Notes: generated by a model from the letters alone, not told the origin. Counted from the first letter of the stretch, positions 24,144-31,693 are shown. The stretch: 64,000 nt of DNA from Pseudarthrobacter sp. BIM B-2242 (GCF_014764445.1 NZ_CP061722.1:310001-374000); one strand, 5' to 3'. Numbers and translations are program-made.

Positions 24144-25793
24144 TCAGCGGGCTGCCAGGGCGTTTTTCATGGCTGTGTAGTTTTCTGGCTTGTTGTCCAG
24201 ACGCCATGGGGCTTCTTTGTTGATGTTGAACCAGTTGAAGGCAACGACGCGGATCGCCTTACCGTCACCCCAGTGGTTGAGGTAGTAGACAAGGTCAGCG
24301 ATCCATACGGCTTTGCTGTTGGCGCCCTCGGACTCGGCCGACGATGTCTCGGTCACCATGATGTTCTTATCGGGTGCCACGTACTGCAGGGCGCCAAGGC
24401 CCGATCCGAAGAGGTCCCAGGGGCGTGTCCACGTGGACCAGCCCTGTGTGGTGCCCCAGTTGAACGCGTCCAGTCCGGTGTAGTCGACGTAGGCGGATCC
24501 CGGGTACAGGCCGGCCAGTTTCGTCGTGGTGGAGCTGGGTACATTCGGTGCCCAGACCCAGTCCATGTTGGCAACACCCCTGGTGGCGAACAGATCATGG
24601 ACGTGTCTCCAGGCAAGCACGTAGTCCCCCGCCTGGTTGCCGTTGACCTGCTCGGACCACGGATACCAGTTTCCGTTCATCTCGTGGGCGAACCGGAGGA
24701 ATATATGCGGGCTGCCCGCGGCCAGCAGCTGGTCCGCTACCGAATTCAGGTACGTGTCCTGCCCGCCGGCGGCGATGTTGCTCAGCTTGAAGTTTGGCTG
24801 GTTGGTTCCGCCGGGATTGGCGAACCAGGGCTCCAGCGTCACCATCGGGGTGACGCCCTTGCTGATGACCTTGTTCAGTGACGCCATGTCCAGCGGGGCA
24901 CTGAAGTCCCTGTAGTACATGGCGATGGACGGATACTCGTTCACTTCACGGGCTACCTTGTCCAGGTCGTCAGTGCCGAACATCGCCTCTGCCACACCGA
25001 ACCGCATTGGCTTGGCGCTTATGGGCGGGACGGGGAAGTACGAGGCCGCAGCAGCCCGGTTTCCCGGGGTGATGGTGGATCCGGTGAACGCCGCTTCCGA
25101 TCCCGTCGTGACCAAAGCCAGGACCAGGACCACCGGAACTACTGCCCAGGATGCCACTTTGCTGAAGACACCCCGGCGGCTGTCCTCCCGCGGCCCGTCA
25201 CCGGTCAGGACATCCTGGCCGGCACGCTTCGCAGCAGCTTCCCTGGCCCGGTCGTCACGGACGACGAGCATGGCAAGGACGGTCACCGCCACGAATAACG
25301 CCACGGGGACATATTGGCCGGTGCGAAGTGCCTGTACCGGCAAGCCTGCCGCCGGTACCCGTAGGACTTCGATGCCGCGGACGGCCTCTGGCGAAAGCGG
25401 TACCGGATCAGGCTGGGCGTTAGCATCGCCCTTCATGACCAGCCTGCCGTCGGGAAGGACCTGGGTGACCCGGTGGGTGTACAAGGTCCCCGGTTTCAGA
25501 GGGTTGTCGGCCAGGAGAACCATGCCCGTCTTGACCTGGTCCGCTACCTCGTGGCCCGAGAGGGGCTTTGCGGCGACAACGTCCCCTGTCTGGACGGTGG
25601 GCTCCATGGAGCCTGATGTCACTACCGTGACGTGCCACAGAAAGAATGACGGGAGCAACGCGCAGGCGGCAAGGCTCACGACCATGCCGAGGTAGAAGTG
25701 TGCCAGAACGGCGGCGGTTCCGCGCGCGAGAGCAGTCCACCGCCGCTCTGGCCGGGGCCGCCCGTGTTCCTCAGAGGCCCGCAGGTGTTTCAC
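24144..25793 (-). CDS. Fusion of ER-type signal peptidase I (SipW-like) and GH26-like glycoside hydrolase
   Basis: A 549-residue fusion. Residues 1-180 form a SipW-type signal peptidase: membrane helix at about 24-50, catalytic Ser62 in TSGSMEPTVQTGD, and His107 in LYTHRVTQV in place of the bacterial Lys, then a second helix at 160-178. Residues 212-240 look like a further signal segment ending SEAAFTGST, matching the AAFTGS site of the TasA-like protein encoded upstream. Residues 262-549 form a GH26 (beta-mannanase-type) domain with Glu371 in RFAHEMNGNWYPW and Glu482 in IMVTETSSAE. The start is GTG, sharing one base with the TasA-like stop (TAGTG). It probably processes its neighbour and perhaps itself. 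Confidence 0.85.
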   Translation of the reverse strand: MKHLRASEEHGRPRPERRWTALARGTAAVLAHFYLGMVVSLAACALLPSFFLWHVTVVTSGSMEPTVQTGDVVAAKPLSGHEVADQVKTGMVLLADNPLKPGTLYTHRVTQVLPDGRLVMKGDANAQPDPVPLSPEAVRGIEVLRVPAAGLPVQALRTGQYVPVALFVAVTVLAMLVVRDDRAREAAAKRAGQDVLTGDGPREDSRRGVFSKVASWAVVPVVLVLALVTTGSEAAFTGSTITPGNRAAAASYFPVPPISAKPMRFGVAEAMFGTDDLDKVAREVNEYPSIAMYYRDFSAPLDMASLNKVISKGVTPMVTLEPWFANPGGTNQPNFKLSNIAAGGQDTYLNSVADQLLAAGSPHIFLRFAHEMNGNWYPWSEQVNGNQAGDYVLAWRHVHDLFATRGVANMDWVWAPNVPSSTTTKLAGLYPGSAYVDYTGLDAFNWGTTQGWSTWTRPWDLFGSGLGALQYVAPDKNIMVTETSSAESEGANSKAVWIADLVYYLNHWGDGKAIRVVAFNWFNINKEAPWRLDNKPENYTAMKNALAAR

Positions 25794-26455
25794 TAGCTGC
25801 GGTTGATCCAGCCGAAGTCCATGGACGCCGACCCGCTCTGCTGCGCATTCCCCGTGCTGGTGGGCAAGGAGACAGTGATCATGAACTGCTGCGCGCCGCC
25901 GTTTGCGGGCATTGGCTTGGTGATGGGGATGGCCGTCGCGGCGGAACCGTTGGTCGCGCCCAGCGCTGCCAGCGTGCCGTTGAAGACACTCTGCTCGGAG
26001 GTGAAGCCCGTGCAGGCAGTGGAGCCGTCCACGCCGCCGGAGCCCGTTGCTACCGTGACCTGCAGGTTCTCAGCCAGCTGGTTCACGTTGCTCTTTTGCG
26101 TGCCGTAGAACGACAGCGCTGTCTGAAGGGAGGCGTTCGAGGTCACGGTAATGCAGTGAGACTCGGTGTAGCCCGGGGCGATGTTGCTGGCCGTGAAGGC
26201 AGCAGTGGCTTTGCTTCCGGTGAGCGATACGCTGCCGGCAGTCCACGAGTTGCCTTGGTTCTCGTAGGACCCGGTGAAAGCCGCGGACGAGGCTCCCATG
26301 ACGATCCCTGCCGTGAGCAGGGGGCCAAGGACAAGCGCCGAGGCTTTCAAAGTGGCCAGGGATATGCCCTTGCCAAGGATGGATGGCTTCTTCAATTTCG
26401 TCTTTCGGTTGTTGGGGAACAGGGCAGCGGCAAGCCCCTCCCAATGCCAAAGCAT
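25793..26455 (-). CDS. TasA/camelysin-like secreted protein
   Basis: A protein of up to 220 residues with an N-terminal signal (SLATLKASALVLGPLLTAGI) and the mature start SSAAFTGSYENQGNSWTAG. This is the form of TasA/CalY-type biofilm fibre proteins, which are cut by SipW-type peptidases. Beta-rich, with two Cys in the mature part. The exact start is uncertain: an ATG is used here, but TTG codons nearer the signal (MKKPSILGKG) are plausible. The next gene encodes the matching SipW-like peptidase. Confidence 0.75.
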   Translation of the reverse strand: MLWHWEGLAAALFPNNRKTKLKKPSILGKGISLATLKASALVLGPLLTAGIVMGASSAAFTGSYENQGNSWTAGSVSLTGSKATAAFTASNIAPGYTESHCITVTSNASLQTALSFYGTQKSNVNQLAENLQVTVATGSGGVDGSTACTGFTSEQSVFNGTLAALGATNGSAATAIPITKPMPANGGAQQFMITVSLPTSTGNAQQSGSASMDFGWINRS

Positions 26456-26514
26456 GAAGATGCCTGCCGCTGCCCCAGCGTCTTTCGGTGGGGTCCCCGA
26501 AGACGTACAAGGCT

Positions 26515-26524
26515 ATGTGTGCGG
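26515..26524 (-). promoter_or_regulatory. CCGCACACAT element, TasA-like/GH26 operon
   Basis: It lies 59 nt before the ATG at 26455, a leader long enough to contain one of the alternative starts. Confidence 0.5.
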
Positions 26525-26570
26525 CATAAATGCGAACTGTCGACGGCGCCCAACCTGGCAACTAAGGAGA

Positions 26571-26614
26571 CCTCAAATGGCCTGCAGGCAATCCCCGCAG
26601 GCCACTTGAGGGAC
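26571..26614. terminator. Hairpin after the GH16-like gene
   Basis: A 15-bp imperfect stem (CCTCAAGTGGCCTGC / GCAGGCCATTTGAGG) 11 nt after the stop of the leftward gene. No T-run, so termination strength is uncertain. Confidence 0.55.
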
Positions 26615-26625
26615 CTACGCCTCCC

Positions 26626-27708
26626 CTAAATGGTCAGCTTGTTGGAGCATCCCGAGGCGTCGCAGATTTCGTAGGTGGTCAAGCCGCTTCCCTTCACCCG
26701 GTACACGTAGCTGCCGGTGTTCAGGATGTTCTTGCTGACCCCGTTGACCTTCAGCTTCACCGTGGCTCCCTCGGCACCGGTCCACTGCAAGGTGCTGCTC
26801 GCCTTGCCGCCCTTGGTGACGGACGTTCCGGTCAGGCTGATGGGGCTTTCCGTGACGGTCGGCGCCGGCACTGCGGTGGTGCCGGACGGAGCAGTTGCGG
26901 TGCCGGCCGGAGTGAAGCTGAAGTCCTGCAGGGTGACGCTTTCAGGCTTGACGTGCGCTGCGTCCCCTCCGCCTCCGCCGGTTACCCAGAGGTTGAAGTG
27001 GATTTGCTCTTTGGCCGGGACGGGGACGGTTGATCCCTCCAGGACCGTGCGCTTCAGCAGGGAACCCGTGAATCCGGCGCCGTCGTACGTTTCGAAGGTC
27101 AGCTTGCCTGGCTCCCAGACCATCTTGTGGGTCGTGACGCTGCTGGCCGGCGCCAGGAAGTTCACCGTGTTGTTCCCCTGGCCGGCGGGCTTGCTGGCGT
27201 CGAACCAGTACCCGTGGCCCTGCTCCACCGGCCACGACTCTCCATAGGCTGCGCCGCCGCCCCATGCCGATGCCTCGCAGAGGTCGATCTCGTTGTATCC
27301 GGGGGTGGCGTTCGGGTCGTAGGTGAACAGGCAGCCCCAGACAACTTCCTTCTGGAGGGCGCTGACGTTCTTCTGGACCGTTGTGCTGTAGGTTCCGTAC
27401 CCGAAGCCCTCGCGGGTCGACTGGAACTCTGCCGCGACCGGTGCTGAGCCTGTCGGGTTGGTGATAGACAGCTTCACGTAGCCGTTGGCGTCAGGGTTCG
27501 ACACGTTGGCCGCGTCGAAATCCTTGTTGTAGTGCGGGGCCCCGTCCCAGAACCGCTTCTGCCAGTTGAAGCCCTTCCAGGAGAAGCTTCCTGCCGGCCC
27601 GGGGTTGGGGTCCATCGGGGTGGTGTCCGCTGCCACGGCTGCGCTGACCGAGGTCAGCATGAGCACGCCGGTGATGGCTGCAGCGGAGAGGTGTTTCAGT
27701 GCGCGCAA
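26626..27708 (-). CDS. Secreted GH16-like glycoside hydrolase
   Basis: A 360-residue exported protein. Residues 1-27 are a Sec signal peptide with an AVA-AD cleavage site. Residues 40-265 form a concanavalin-like fold with the GH16 catalytic pattern E140-x-D142-x-x-E145 in NEIDLCEASAWGG and the downstream FETYDGAGF. A Thr/Pro/Ala linker leads to a 75-residue immunoglobulin/FN3-like C-terminal domain (VTKGGKASSTLQWTGAEGAT). The Cys inside the catalytic strand is unusual and may pair with another Cys. Likely acts on a beta-glucan or galactan outside the cell. It belongs with the TasA-like/GH26 genes. Confidence 0.82.
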   Translation of the reverse strand: MRALKHLSAAAITGVLMLTSVSAAVAADTTPMDPNPGPAGSFSWKGFNWQKRFWDGAPHYNKDFDAANVSNPDANGYVKLSITNPTGSAPVAAEFQSTREGFGYGTYSTTVQKNVSALQKEVVWGCLFTYDPNATPGYNEIDLCEASAWGGGAAYGESWPVEQGHGYWFDASKPAGQGNNTVNFLAPASSVTTHKMVWEPGKLTFETYDGAGFTGSLLKRTVLEGSTVPVPAKEQIHFNLWVTGGGGGDAAHVKPESVTLQDFSFTPAGTATAPSGTTAVPAPTVTESPISLTGTSVTKGGKASSTLQWTGAEGATVKLKVNGVSKNILNTGSYVYRVKGSGLTTYEICDASGCSNKLTI

Positions 27709-27757
27709 GGGTCATTCCTTCGATCTGTGCCTGCCATCGCGGGCCTCGAAGGCGTAC

Positions 27758-27768
27758 ATGCGTAGACT
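27758..27768 (-). promoter_or_regulatory. CATGCGTAGAC element before the GH16-like gene
   Basis: It shares the first 11 bases of the 16-mers at 8517 and 19133. It lies 49 nt before the start at 27708 and just after the tRNA-Thr gene. Confidence 0.4.
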
Positions 27769-27795
27769 TTTCGGCCTGTGAACCCGCCGAGATGG

Positions 27796-27869
27796 AGCCC
27801 CCTGCCGGATTCGAACCGGCGACCCTCGTATTACAAGTACGATGCTCTGGCCATCTGAGCTAAGGGGGC
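27796..27869 (-). tRNA. tRNA-Thr (UGU)
   Basis: Anticodon loop CTTGTAA in stem TCGTA/TACGA. Acceptor GCCCCCT/AGGGGGC, discriminator U. No encoded CCA. Last gene of the leftward array. Confidence 0.88.
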
Positions 27870-27934
27870 GCAGACACCCGTGGCGTCCGGGGCCAGCCGC
27901 TAACTGGCTGCGACCCTGGACAACTTCGGTGCAA

Positions 27935-28009
27935 GTGCTTGCGCAGGGACTCGAACCCCGGACAACCCGCATGTCGAGCGGGCGCTCTACCAACTGAGCT
28001 ACACAAGCA
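27935..28009 (-). tRNA. tRNA-Val (GAC) with C33
   Basis: Stem CCCGC/GCGGG with loop TCGACAT: the anticodon position reads GAC but base 33 is C where U is nearly universal. Acceptor TGCTTGT/GCAAGCA, T-loop TTCGAGT. The identity is therefore provisional. Confidence 0.7.
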
Positions 28010-28121
28010 TGGAGGACCCACAGCCGCTGCGTGACCGTGGATCCTCCCGCCGTGTCGTGGCGTTACCCCGTCCGCAATTTTCGGCACTGCCCGTTGCCGG
28101 GGCCTAGGTTTACGGATTCCG

Positions 28122-28194
28122 TGCCTGCACAGGGACTTGAACCCCGGACTTCCTCCATGTGAAAGAGGCGCTCTACCAACTGAGCTATACAAGC
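28122..28194 (-). tRNA. tRNA-Val (CAC)
   Basis: Anticodon loop TTCACAT in stem CCTCT/GGAGG. Acceptor GCTTGTA/TGCAGGC with wobble pairs. Confidence 0.82.
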
Positions 28195-28316
28195 GCAGAC
28201 CTGCGTTTTATCCCGCCGGCGTTGACCGGCCGGGCCGCCAGCGGGACTTGGACCACCAGCCCCATGCGGGCTCTAAGACTGCGCGCAGGCCTGCGCAGCG
28301 GTATCCAACTTCTTCA

Positions 28317-28326
28317 ATGTGTGCGG
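28317..28326 (-). promoter_or_regulatory. CCGCACACAT element before the Val-Val-Thr tRNA unit
   Basis: It lies 122 nt before the tRNA-Val(CAC) 5' end. The intervening segment has only a weak tRNA resemblance. Confidence 0.45.
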
Positions 28327-28420
28327 CATTGCCGCATTCCCTCACCGTTGAACGGCCGATGTAGGCTCTACCCGGCGCTGCCCTGGAGTGGGCCAGGCCC
28401 TCAAGGAATGAGGAAGCGAT

Positions 28421-28708
28421 ATGGGCTTGTGGGACAAGCTGAGGCAGATCAAAGTGAACCGGGCCGGCGTTAGTCACGACCAGGACGTAGAAGGTGCCGA
28501 TACCTCTGATCCGATGGAGGGCTACACGGAGATCGTCGCCAGCGAGATCGTCGATGAGAAAACCTGTGGGCGCTGTGCCGGCAACGACGAGCACGAGTAC
28601 ACCTCCATGGCCGAAGCCAGGGACGACTACCCGGACGGAGGCTACCGGCACTGCGAAAACCCGTCGGGTTGTCGAGGGACGTTGGTGCTGATGAAGGACG
28701 GCAACTGA
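28421..28708 (+). CDS. Small zinc-ribbon-like protein (95 aa)
   Basis: Starts MGLWDKLRQIKVNRAGVSHD. The second half has a Cys pattern C-x2-C (CGRCAGNDEHEY) and, after about 30 residues, C-x5-C (HCENPSGCRG), consistent with a zinc-binding fold. Acidic, soluble. It lies rightward inside the leftward tRNA array, with ribosome-site-like GGAAGCGAT before the ATG. Function unknown. Confidence 0.65.
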   Translation: MGLWDKLRQIKVNRAGVSHDQDVEGADTSDPMEGYTEIVASEIVDEKTCGRCAGNDEHEYTSMAEARDDYPDGGYRHCENPSGCRGTLVLMKDGN

Positions 28709-28730
28709 ACCTCTCCCCCCGATCCTTAAG

Positions 28731-28804
28731 TGCCCGCCCCCGGACTCGAACCGGGAACACCCGCATTTTGGGTGCGGTGCCTCTGCCGATTGGGCCAGGC
28801 GGGC
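28731..28804 (-). tRNA. tRNA-Leu (CAA)-like with C33 and a short variable loop
   Basis: Stem CCGCA/TGCGG with loop CCCAAAA; D-arm TGGCCCAATCGGCAGAGGC is Leu-like and the discriminator is A.  Base 33 is C, and the variable region has only about 5 nt where Leu tRNAs have a long arm. It could also be read as a Trp-like CCA in a shifted loop. Confidence 0.6.
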
Positions 28805-28847
28805 CGGAGGTGCTTTATGGTTCATAGAGAACAAATTGGGGGATCGA

Positions 28848-29255
28848 ATGAAGAACGCTGCGCGCATGAAGACACTCGCCGTCCTTGCTGTCATCGCCAC
28901 CCTGGTGGGCGGCTGCTCCAGGGAACCAAGCAGGGTTGATATGGACATTCCCAGCGGCGGGGCAGCACTACAGGCATGGGCGGACAAGGCCGCTGAGGAC
29001 AACGGAGTCAAGGGCGACTACAGCGCATCCTCCATGGCCCCGACAATCTGCCAAGACCTCATCCCGAAAAACGAAGACCTCACTCAGGTTGCGATCGAAC
29101 TGGGGAAATGGCGAAGTGTGAGGGTCTGGGATACCAGCGTCCTCCTGGCCATATCCATCTACGGCTACTGTCCGCAATACAAGTCCCGGTGGGAAAGCAA
29201 CCCTACATTCAAAAACTCGAAGGTCAGAGGGGTTACCCCGATCTTCGTGAAGTGA
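28848..29255 (+). CDS. Small lipoprotein (135 aa)
   Basis: N-terminal signal MKTLAVLAVIATLVGGC, ten residues after the chosen start, ends in a lipobox (LVGG-C). The mature part is about 110 residues with two Cys (TICQDL, GYCPQY). GGGGGATCGA precedes the ATG at the right distance, so a Met four codons upstream is rejected. Rightward gene inside the leftward tRNA array. Function unknown. Confidence 0.72.
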   Translation: MKNAARMKTLAVLAVIATLVGGCSREPSRVDMDIPSGGAALQAWADKAAEDNGVKGDYSASSMAPTICQDLIPKNEDLTQVAIELGKWRSVRVWDTSVLLAISIYGYCPQYKSRWESNPTFKNSKVRGVTPIFVK

Positions 29256-29260
29256 CCTGG

Positions 29261-29334
29261 TACCTGTAACTGGACTCGAACCAGCGACCTAAGAATTATG
29301 AGTTCTTCGCTCTGACCAACTGAGCTATACAGGC
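29261..29334 (-). tRNA. tRNA-Met (CAU), elongator type or Ile2
   Basis: Anticodon loop CTCATAA in stem AAGAA/TTCTT; first acceptor pair G-U, discriminator A. An Ile2 identity after C34 lysidinylation cannot be excluded. Confidence 0.82.
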
Positions 29335-29346
29335 AGGCAAATCGAG

Positions 29347-29420
29347 TGCGCCCAGAGAGACTCGAACTCCCGGCCTCCGGTTCCGTAGACCGGCGCTCTA
29401 TCCAACTGAGCTATGGGCGC
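29347..29420 (-). tRNA. tRNA-Arg (ACG)
   Basis: Anticodon loop CTACGGA in stem CCGGT/ACCGG. Acceptor GCGCCCA/TGGGCGC. Confidence 0.9.
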
Positions 29421-29431
29421 GTGGTACTGGG

Positions 29432-29504
29432 TGACCCCAACGGGATTCGAACCCGTGGTTCCGCCGTGAGAGGGCGGTGTCGTAGGCCGCTAGACCATGG
29501 GGCC
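29432..29504 (-). tRNA. tRNA-Glu (CUC)
   Basis: Anticodon loop CTCTCAC in stem CCGCC/GGCGG. Acceptor GGCCCCA/TGGGGTC. Confidence 0.9.
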
Positions 29505-29532
29505 AGGTAATACTGCTGGACTGTTTCGTGTG

Positions 29533-29605
29533 TACCCCCAACGGGATTCGAACCCGTGCTGCCGACGTGAAAGGCCGGAGTCCTGGGCCACTAGACGATG
29601 GGGGC
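29533..29605 (-). tRNA. tRNA-Glu (UUC)
   Basis: Anticodon loop CTTTCAC in stem CCGGC/GTCGG. It resembles the neighbouring Glu(CUC) gene, suggesting local duplication. Confidence 0.88.
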
Positions 29606-29618
29606 CAGGTGATGATTG

Positions 29619-29691
29619 TGCCCGCGAAAGGATTCGAACCTTCGACCTCCTGCTCCGGAGGCAGGCGCTCTATCCCCTGAGCTACGCGGGC
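29619..29691 (-). tRNA. tRNA-Arg (CCG)
   Basis: Anticodon loop CTCCGGA in stem CCTGC/GCAGG. Acceptor GCCCGCG/CGCGGGC. Confidence 0.9.
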
Positions 29692-29701
29692 GTGTAACCG
29701 G

Positions 29702-29774
29702 GGTGAGTGACGGGGTTCGAACCCGCGACCTCCTGGACCACAACCAGGCGCTCTGCCAACTGAGCTACACCCAC
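29702..29774 (-). tRNA. tRNA-His (GUG)
   Basis: Anticodon loop TTGTGGT in stem CCTGG/CCAGG. The discriminator is C and a G precedes the acceptor (G-1), both His hallmarks. Confidence 0.9.
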
Positions 29775-29814
29775 CATGCTGCGCACACTGCACTTTTTGT
29801 GCGGCGGCGCATCG

Positions 29815-29886
29815 AGCCCGATGCCGGAATCGAACCGGCGACCTCGTTCTTACCAAGAACGTGCTCTGCCACTGAGCCAATCGGGC
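29815..29886 (-). tRNA. tRNA-Thr (GGU)
   Basis: Anticodon loop TTGGTAA in stem CGTTC/GAACG. Acceptor GCCCGAT/ATCGGGC, discriminator U. Confidence 0.87.
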
Positions 29887-29898
29887 GGGTCCTGCAAG

Positions 29899-29971
29899 TG
29901 CCCCCGGCGGGATTCAAACCCGCGACACGCGGATTAGAAGGCCGCTGCTCTATTCGCTGAGCTACGGAGGC
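29899..29971 (-). tRNA. tRNA-Arg (UCU)
   Basis: Anticodon loop CTTCTAA; stem GCGGC/TCCGC has a weak last pair. Acceptor GCCTCCG/CGGGGGC. Reads the rare codon AGA. Confidence 0.85.
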
Positions 29972-29994
29972 GCGACGGCGCACGGGGCGTCTTC

Positions 29995-30069
<75 letters not shown>

Positions 30070-30082
30070 ATTTGGTACTTCG

Positions 30083-30154
30083 AGCTGGCGACGGGCCTCG
30101 AACCCGCGACGGCAGACTGGCAGACTGCTGTGTTTCCTTCTACACCACGCCGGC
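30083..30154 (-). tRNA. tRNA-Gly (GCC)
   Basis: Anticodon loop CTGCCAG; stem GCAGT/TCTGC with one mismatch, and one acceptor mismatch (GCCGGCG/CGCCAGC). Somewhat diverged. Confidence 0.75.
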
Positions 30155-30333
30155 AATACAGGGTTAGGGCCTTAGCGGGGCCCGACACCTGCCCGGACTC
30201 TCGTGCCCGTGGACGACCGCATGCCTTGGCAGGTTTTCCCTCATCGGTATTGGGACGCCGTTTATTCGCACCGGCGCAGCACGACCGCTGTTTCGACTCA
30301 TCGCGGCGAACAAGAAGGGACGCTACTCCCCCG

Positions 30334-30406
30334 TGGCTACTCCCAGGATCGAACTGGGGACCTCACGATTTTCAGTCGTGCTCTCTACCAACTGAGCTAA
30401 GAAGCC
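30334..30406 (-). tRNA. tRNA-Phe (GAA)
   Basis: Anticodon loop CTGAAAA in stem CACGA/TCGTG. Acceptor GGCTTCT/AGTAGCC has one mismatch. Confidence 0.85.
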
Positions 30407-30479
30407 GAAACCGGCGATGCCGGGTAATGCTGGCCGTTGAAGGCTAAGATCGATGGATTGTCGATTGATGGGGGCTGGA

Positions 30480-30632
30480 ATGGTAAAGGCAGTAGGGACA
30501 CTGATCGCCGCGATCTTTGTAGGGACGGCAGCGCACTTCCTGAAGGACGCCTGGGATGACGCCAAGGAACAGGCCGAGGAGGCCGCCAACCCGCGTGAAC
30601 GGTGGACCGACAAGAACCGCTGGGAAGACTGA
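30480..30632 (+). CDS. Very small membrane protein (50 aa)
   Basis: MVKAVGTLIAAIFVGTAAHF begins with a single membrane helix, followed by a charged amphipathic tail ending NPRERWTDKNRWED. GGGGGCTGG precedes the ATG at good distance. Rightward, in the 243-bp gap between tRNA-Phe and tRNA-Pro. Function unknown; size and shape resemble small phage- or plasmid-encoded membrane modulators. Confidence 0.6.
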   Translation: MVKAVGTLIAAIFVGTAAHFLKDAWDDAKEQAEEAANPRERWTDKNRWED

Positions 30633-30649
30633 CAACCCATTCCAATCCG

Positions 30650-30723
30650 TCGGGATGACAGGATTTGAACCTGCGACCCCCTGACCCCCAGTCAGGTGCG
30701 CTACCAAGCTGCGCTACATCCCG
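30650..30723 (-). tRNA. tRNA-Pro (GGG)
   Basis: Anticodon loop CTGGGGG in stem CCTGA/TCAGG. Acceptor CGGGATG/CATCCCG. Confidence 0.88.
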
Positions 30724-30757
30724 TTAGCCGTCACGGGGACCGTGCCGGCTTTGGCGC

Positions 30758-30919
30758 TTAGAGGCGCCAGGTAAGCCCCTTGCCCAGGCGGATGGTGATC
30801 CGGCCACGGCTGTTCACCGTCACCGGCCCTGCCTTCCGCGAGGCGGTGATCCCCGACTTGGAAACGTTCAGTCGGGTCTTCTTGCCGAGCTTGATGGTCT
30901 TGCGGAAACTGAGGCCCAC
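30758..30919 (-). CDS. DUF4236-like small protein (53 aa)
   Basis: The core GLSFRKTIKLGKKTRLNVSK, SGITASRK and GRITIRLGKGLTW matches the DUF4236 pattern (GLxFRKSIKLGPGVRLNxSKSG). I use the GTG start, 6 nt after AAAGGC, because the family begins at this glycine; an upstream in-frame ATG overlaps a CCGCACACAT element. Encoded between tRNA genes. Function unknown. Confidence 0.7.
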   Translation of the reverse strand: MGLSFRKTIKLGKKTRLNVSKSGITASRKAGPVTVNSRGRITIRLGKGLTWRL

Positions 30920-30959
30920 GGGTCTGCCTTTCGGTAGCTGGTACTGCTGAGTGAACCTC

Positions 30960-30969
30960 ATGTGTGCGG
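30960..30969 (-). promoter_or_regulatory. CCGCACACAT element overlapping the tRNA-Ser(UGA) 3' end
   Basis: It lies 40 nt before the GTG at 30919. Three bases of the element form the discriminator and last acceptor bases of tRNA-Ser(UGA). Confidence 0.5.
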
Positions 30970-31053
30970 CGGGAAAGGGATTCGAACCCCTGGTCCGGTT
31001 GCCCGGACGGCTGTTTTCAAGGCAGCTGCGTTTGGCCGCTCCGCCACCCCGCC
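30967..31053 (-). tRNA. tRNA-Ser (UGA)
   Basis: Anticodon loop CTTGAAA; long class II variable arm (GTCCGGGCAACCGGAC); discriminator G. Acceptor GGCGGGG/TCCCGCC. Confidence 0.9.
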
Positions 31054-31084
31054 AATACCAGCCCGATCGGCTGGGTCCTGCAAG

Positions 31085-31173
31085 CGGCGGGAGGGAGATT
31101 TGAACTCCCGGCCCGGTTTCACCCGGGCAACTGTTTTCGAGGCAGTCACGTTAGGCCGCTCCGCCATCCCGCC
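31085..31173 (-). tRNA. tRNA-Ser (CGA)
   Basis: Anticodon loop CTCGAAA in ACTGC/ACAGT; class II variable arm; discriminator G. Closely similar to the adjacent Ser(UGA), a probable duplicate. Confidence 0.9.
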
Positions 31174-31187
31174 ATTTTTGTACTGCG

Positions 31188-31261
31188 TCGGGGTAACAGG
31201 ATTTGAACCTGCGACCTCATCGTCCCGAACGACGCGCGCTACCAAACTGCGCCATACCCCG
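31188..31261 (-). tRNA. tRNA-Pro (CGG)
   Basis: Anticodon loop TTCGGGA in stem CGTCG/CGATG. Acceptor CGGGGTA/TACCCCG. Confidence 0.88.
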
Positions 31262-31274
31262 AGGTGTTGCGGCG

Positions 31275-31347
31275 AGCCCTCTGCCAGGATCGAACTGGCG
31301 ACCTTCTGATTACGAAACAAACGCTCTACCAACTGAGCTAAGAGGGC
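31275..31347 (-). tRNA. tRNA-Thr (CGU)
   Basis: Anticodon loop TTCGTAA in a weak stem TTTGT/TCAGA. Acceptor GCCCTCT/AGAGGGC, discriminator U. Confidence 0.82.
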
Positions 31348-31375
31348 CTGGTACTGGAGGAAGCACCGCTTCCCG

Positions 31376-31450
31376 CGGAATAGACGGGATTCGAACCCGC
31401 GGTCTCCCGCGTGACAGGCGGGTGCTCTAGGCCATCTGAGCCACTACTCC
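31376..31450 (-). tRNA. tRNA-Asp (GUC), copy 1
   Basis: Anticodon loop CTGTCAC in stem CCCGC/GCGGG. Discriminator G. A second Asp gene is at 34935. Confidence 0.9.
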
Positions 31451-31496
31451 ATTCCGGGCTCTTACCGGAGGACCGCCGAGGGTCCTGCTTGCTTCG

Positions 31497-31571
31497 CTGC
31501 GCCGCCTGGACTCGAACCAGGAACAACCCCGCTCCAGAGGCGGGTGGGTCTGCCAATTCCCCCACGGCGCA
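31497..31571 (-). tRNA. tRNA-Gln (CUG)
   Basis: Anticodon loop CTCTGGA in stem CCCGC/GCGGG. Acceptor TGCGCCG/CGGCGCA, discriminator G. Confidence 0.88.
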
Positions 31572-31620
31572 CTATCCGGGCTCTTACCGTCCAGCCCCAT
31601 CAGGGGCGAGCTTGCTTCCG

Positions 31621-31693
31621 CTCCGACACCTGGGCTCGAACCAGGGACACCTCGATTAACAGTCGAGTGCTCTGCCAACTGAGCTATGCCGGA
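31621..31693 (-). tRNA. tRNA-Asn (GUU)
   Basis: Anticodon loop CTGTTAA in stem CTCGA/TCGAG. Acceptor TCCGGCA/TGTCGGA, discriminator G. Confidence 0.9.

Noticed and set aside
28232-28310. Possible tRNA on the minus strand (GGTCCAAGTCCC, CGCATGG loop) between the Val tRNAs and the element at 28317
   Set aside because: The T-stem does not pair, no matching acceptor exists and base 33 would be G; it looks like a chance or very decayed tRNA.
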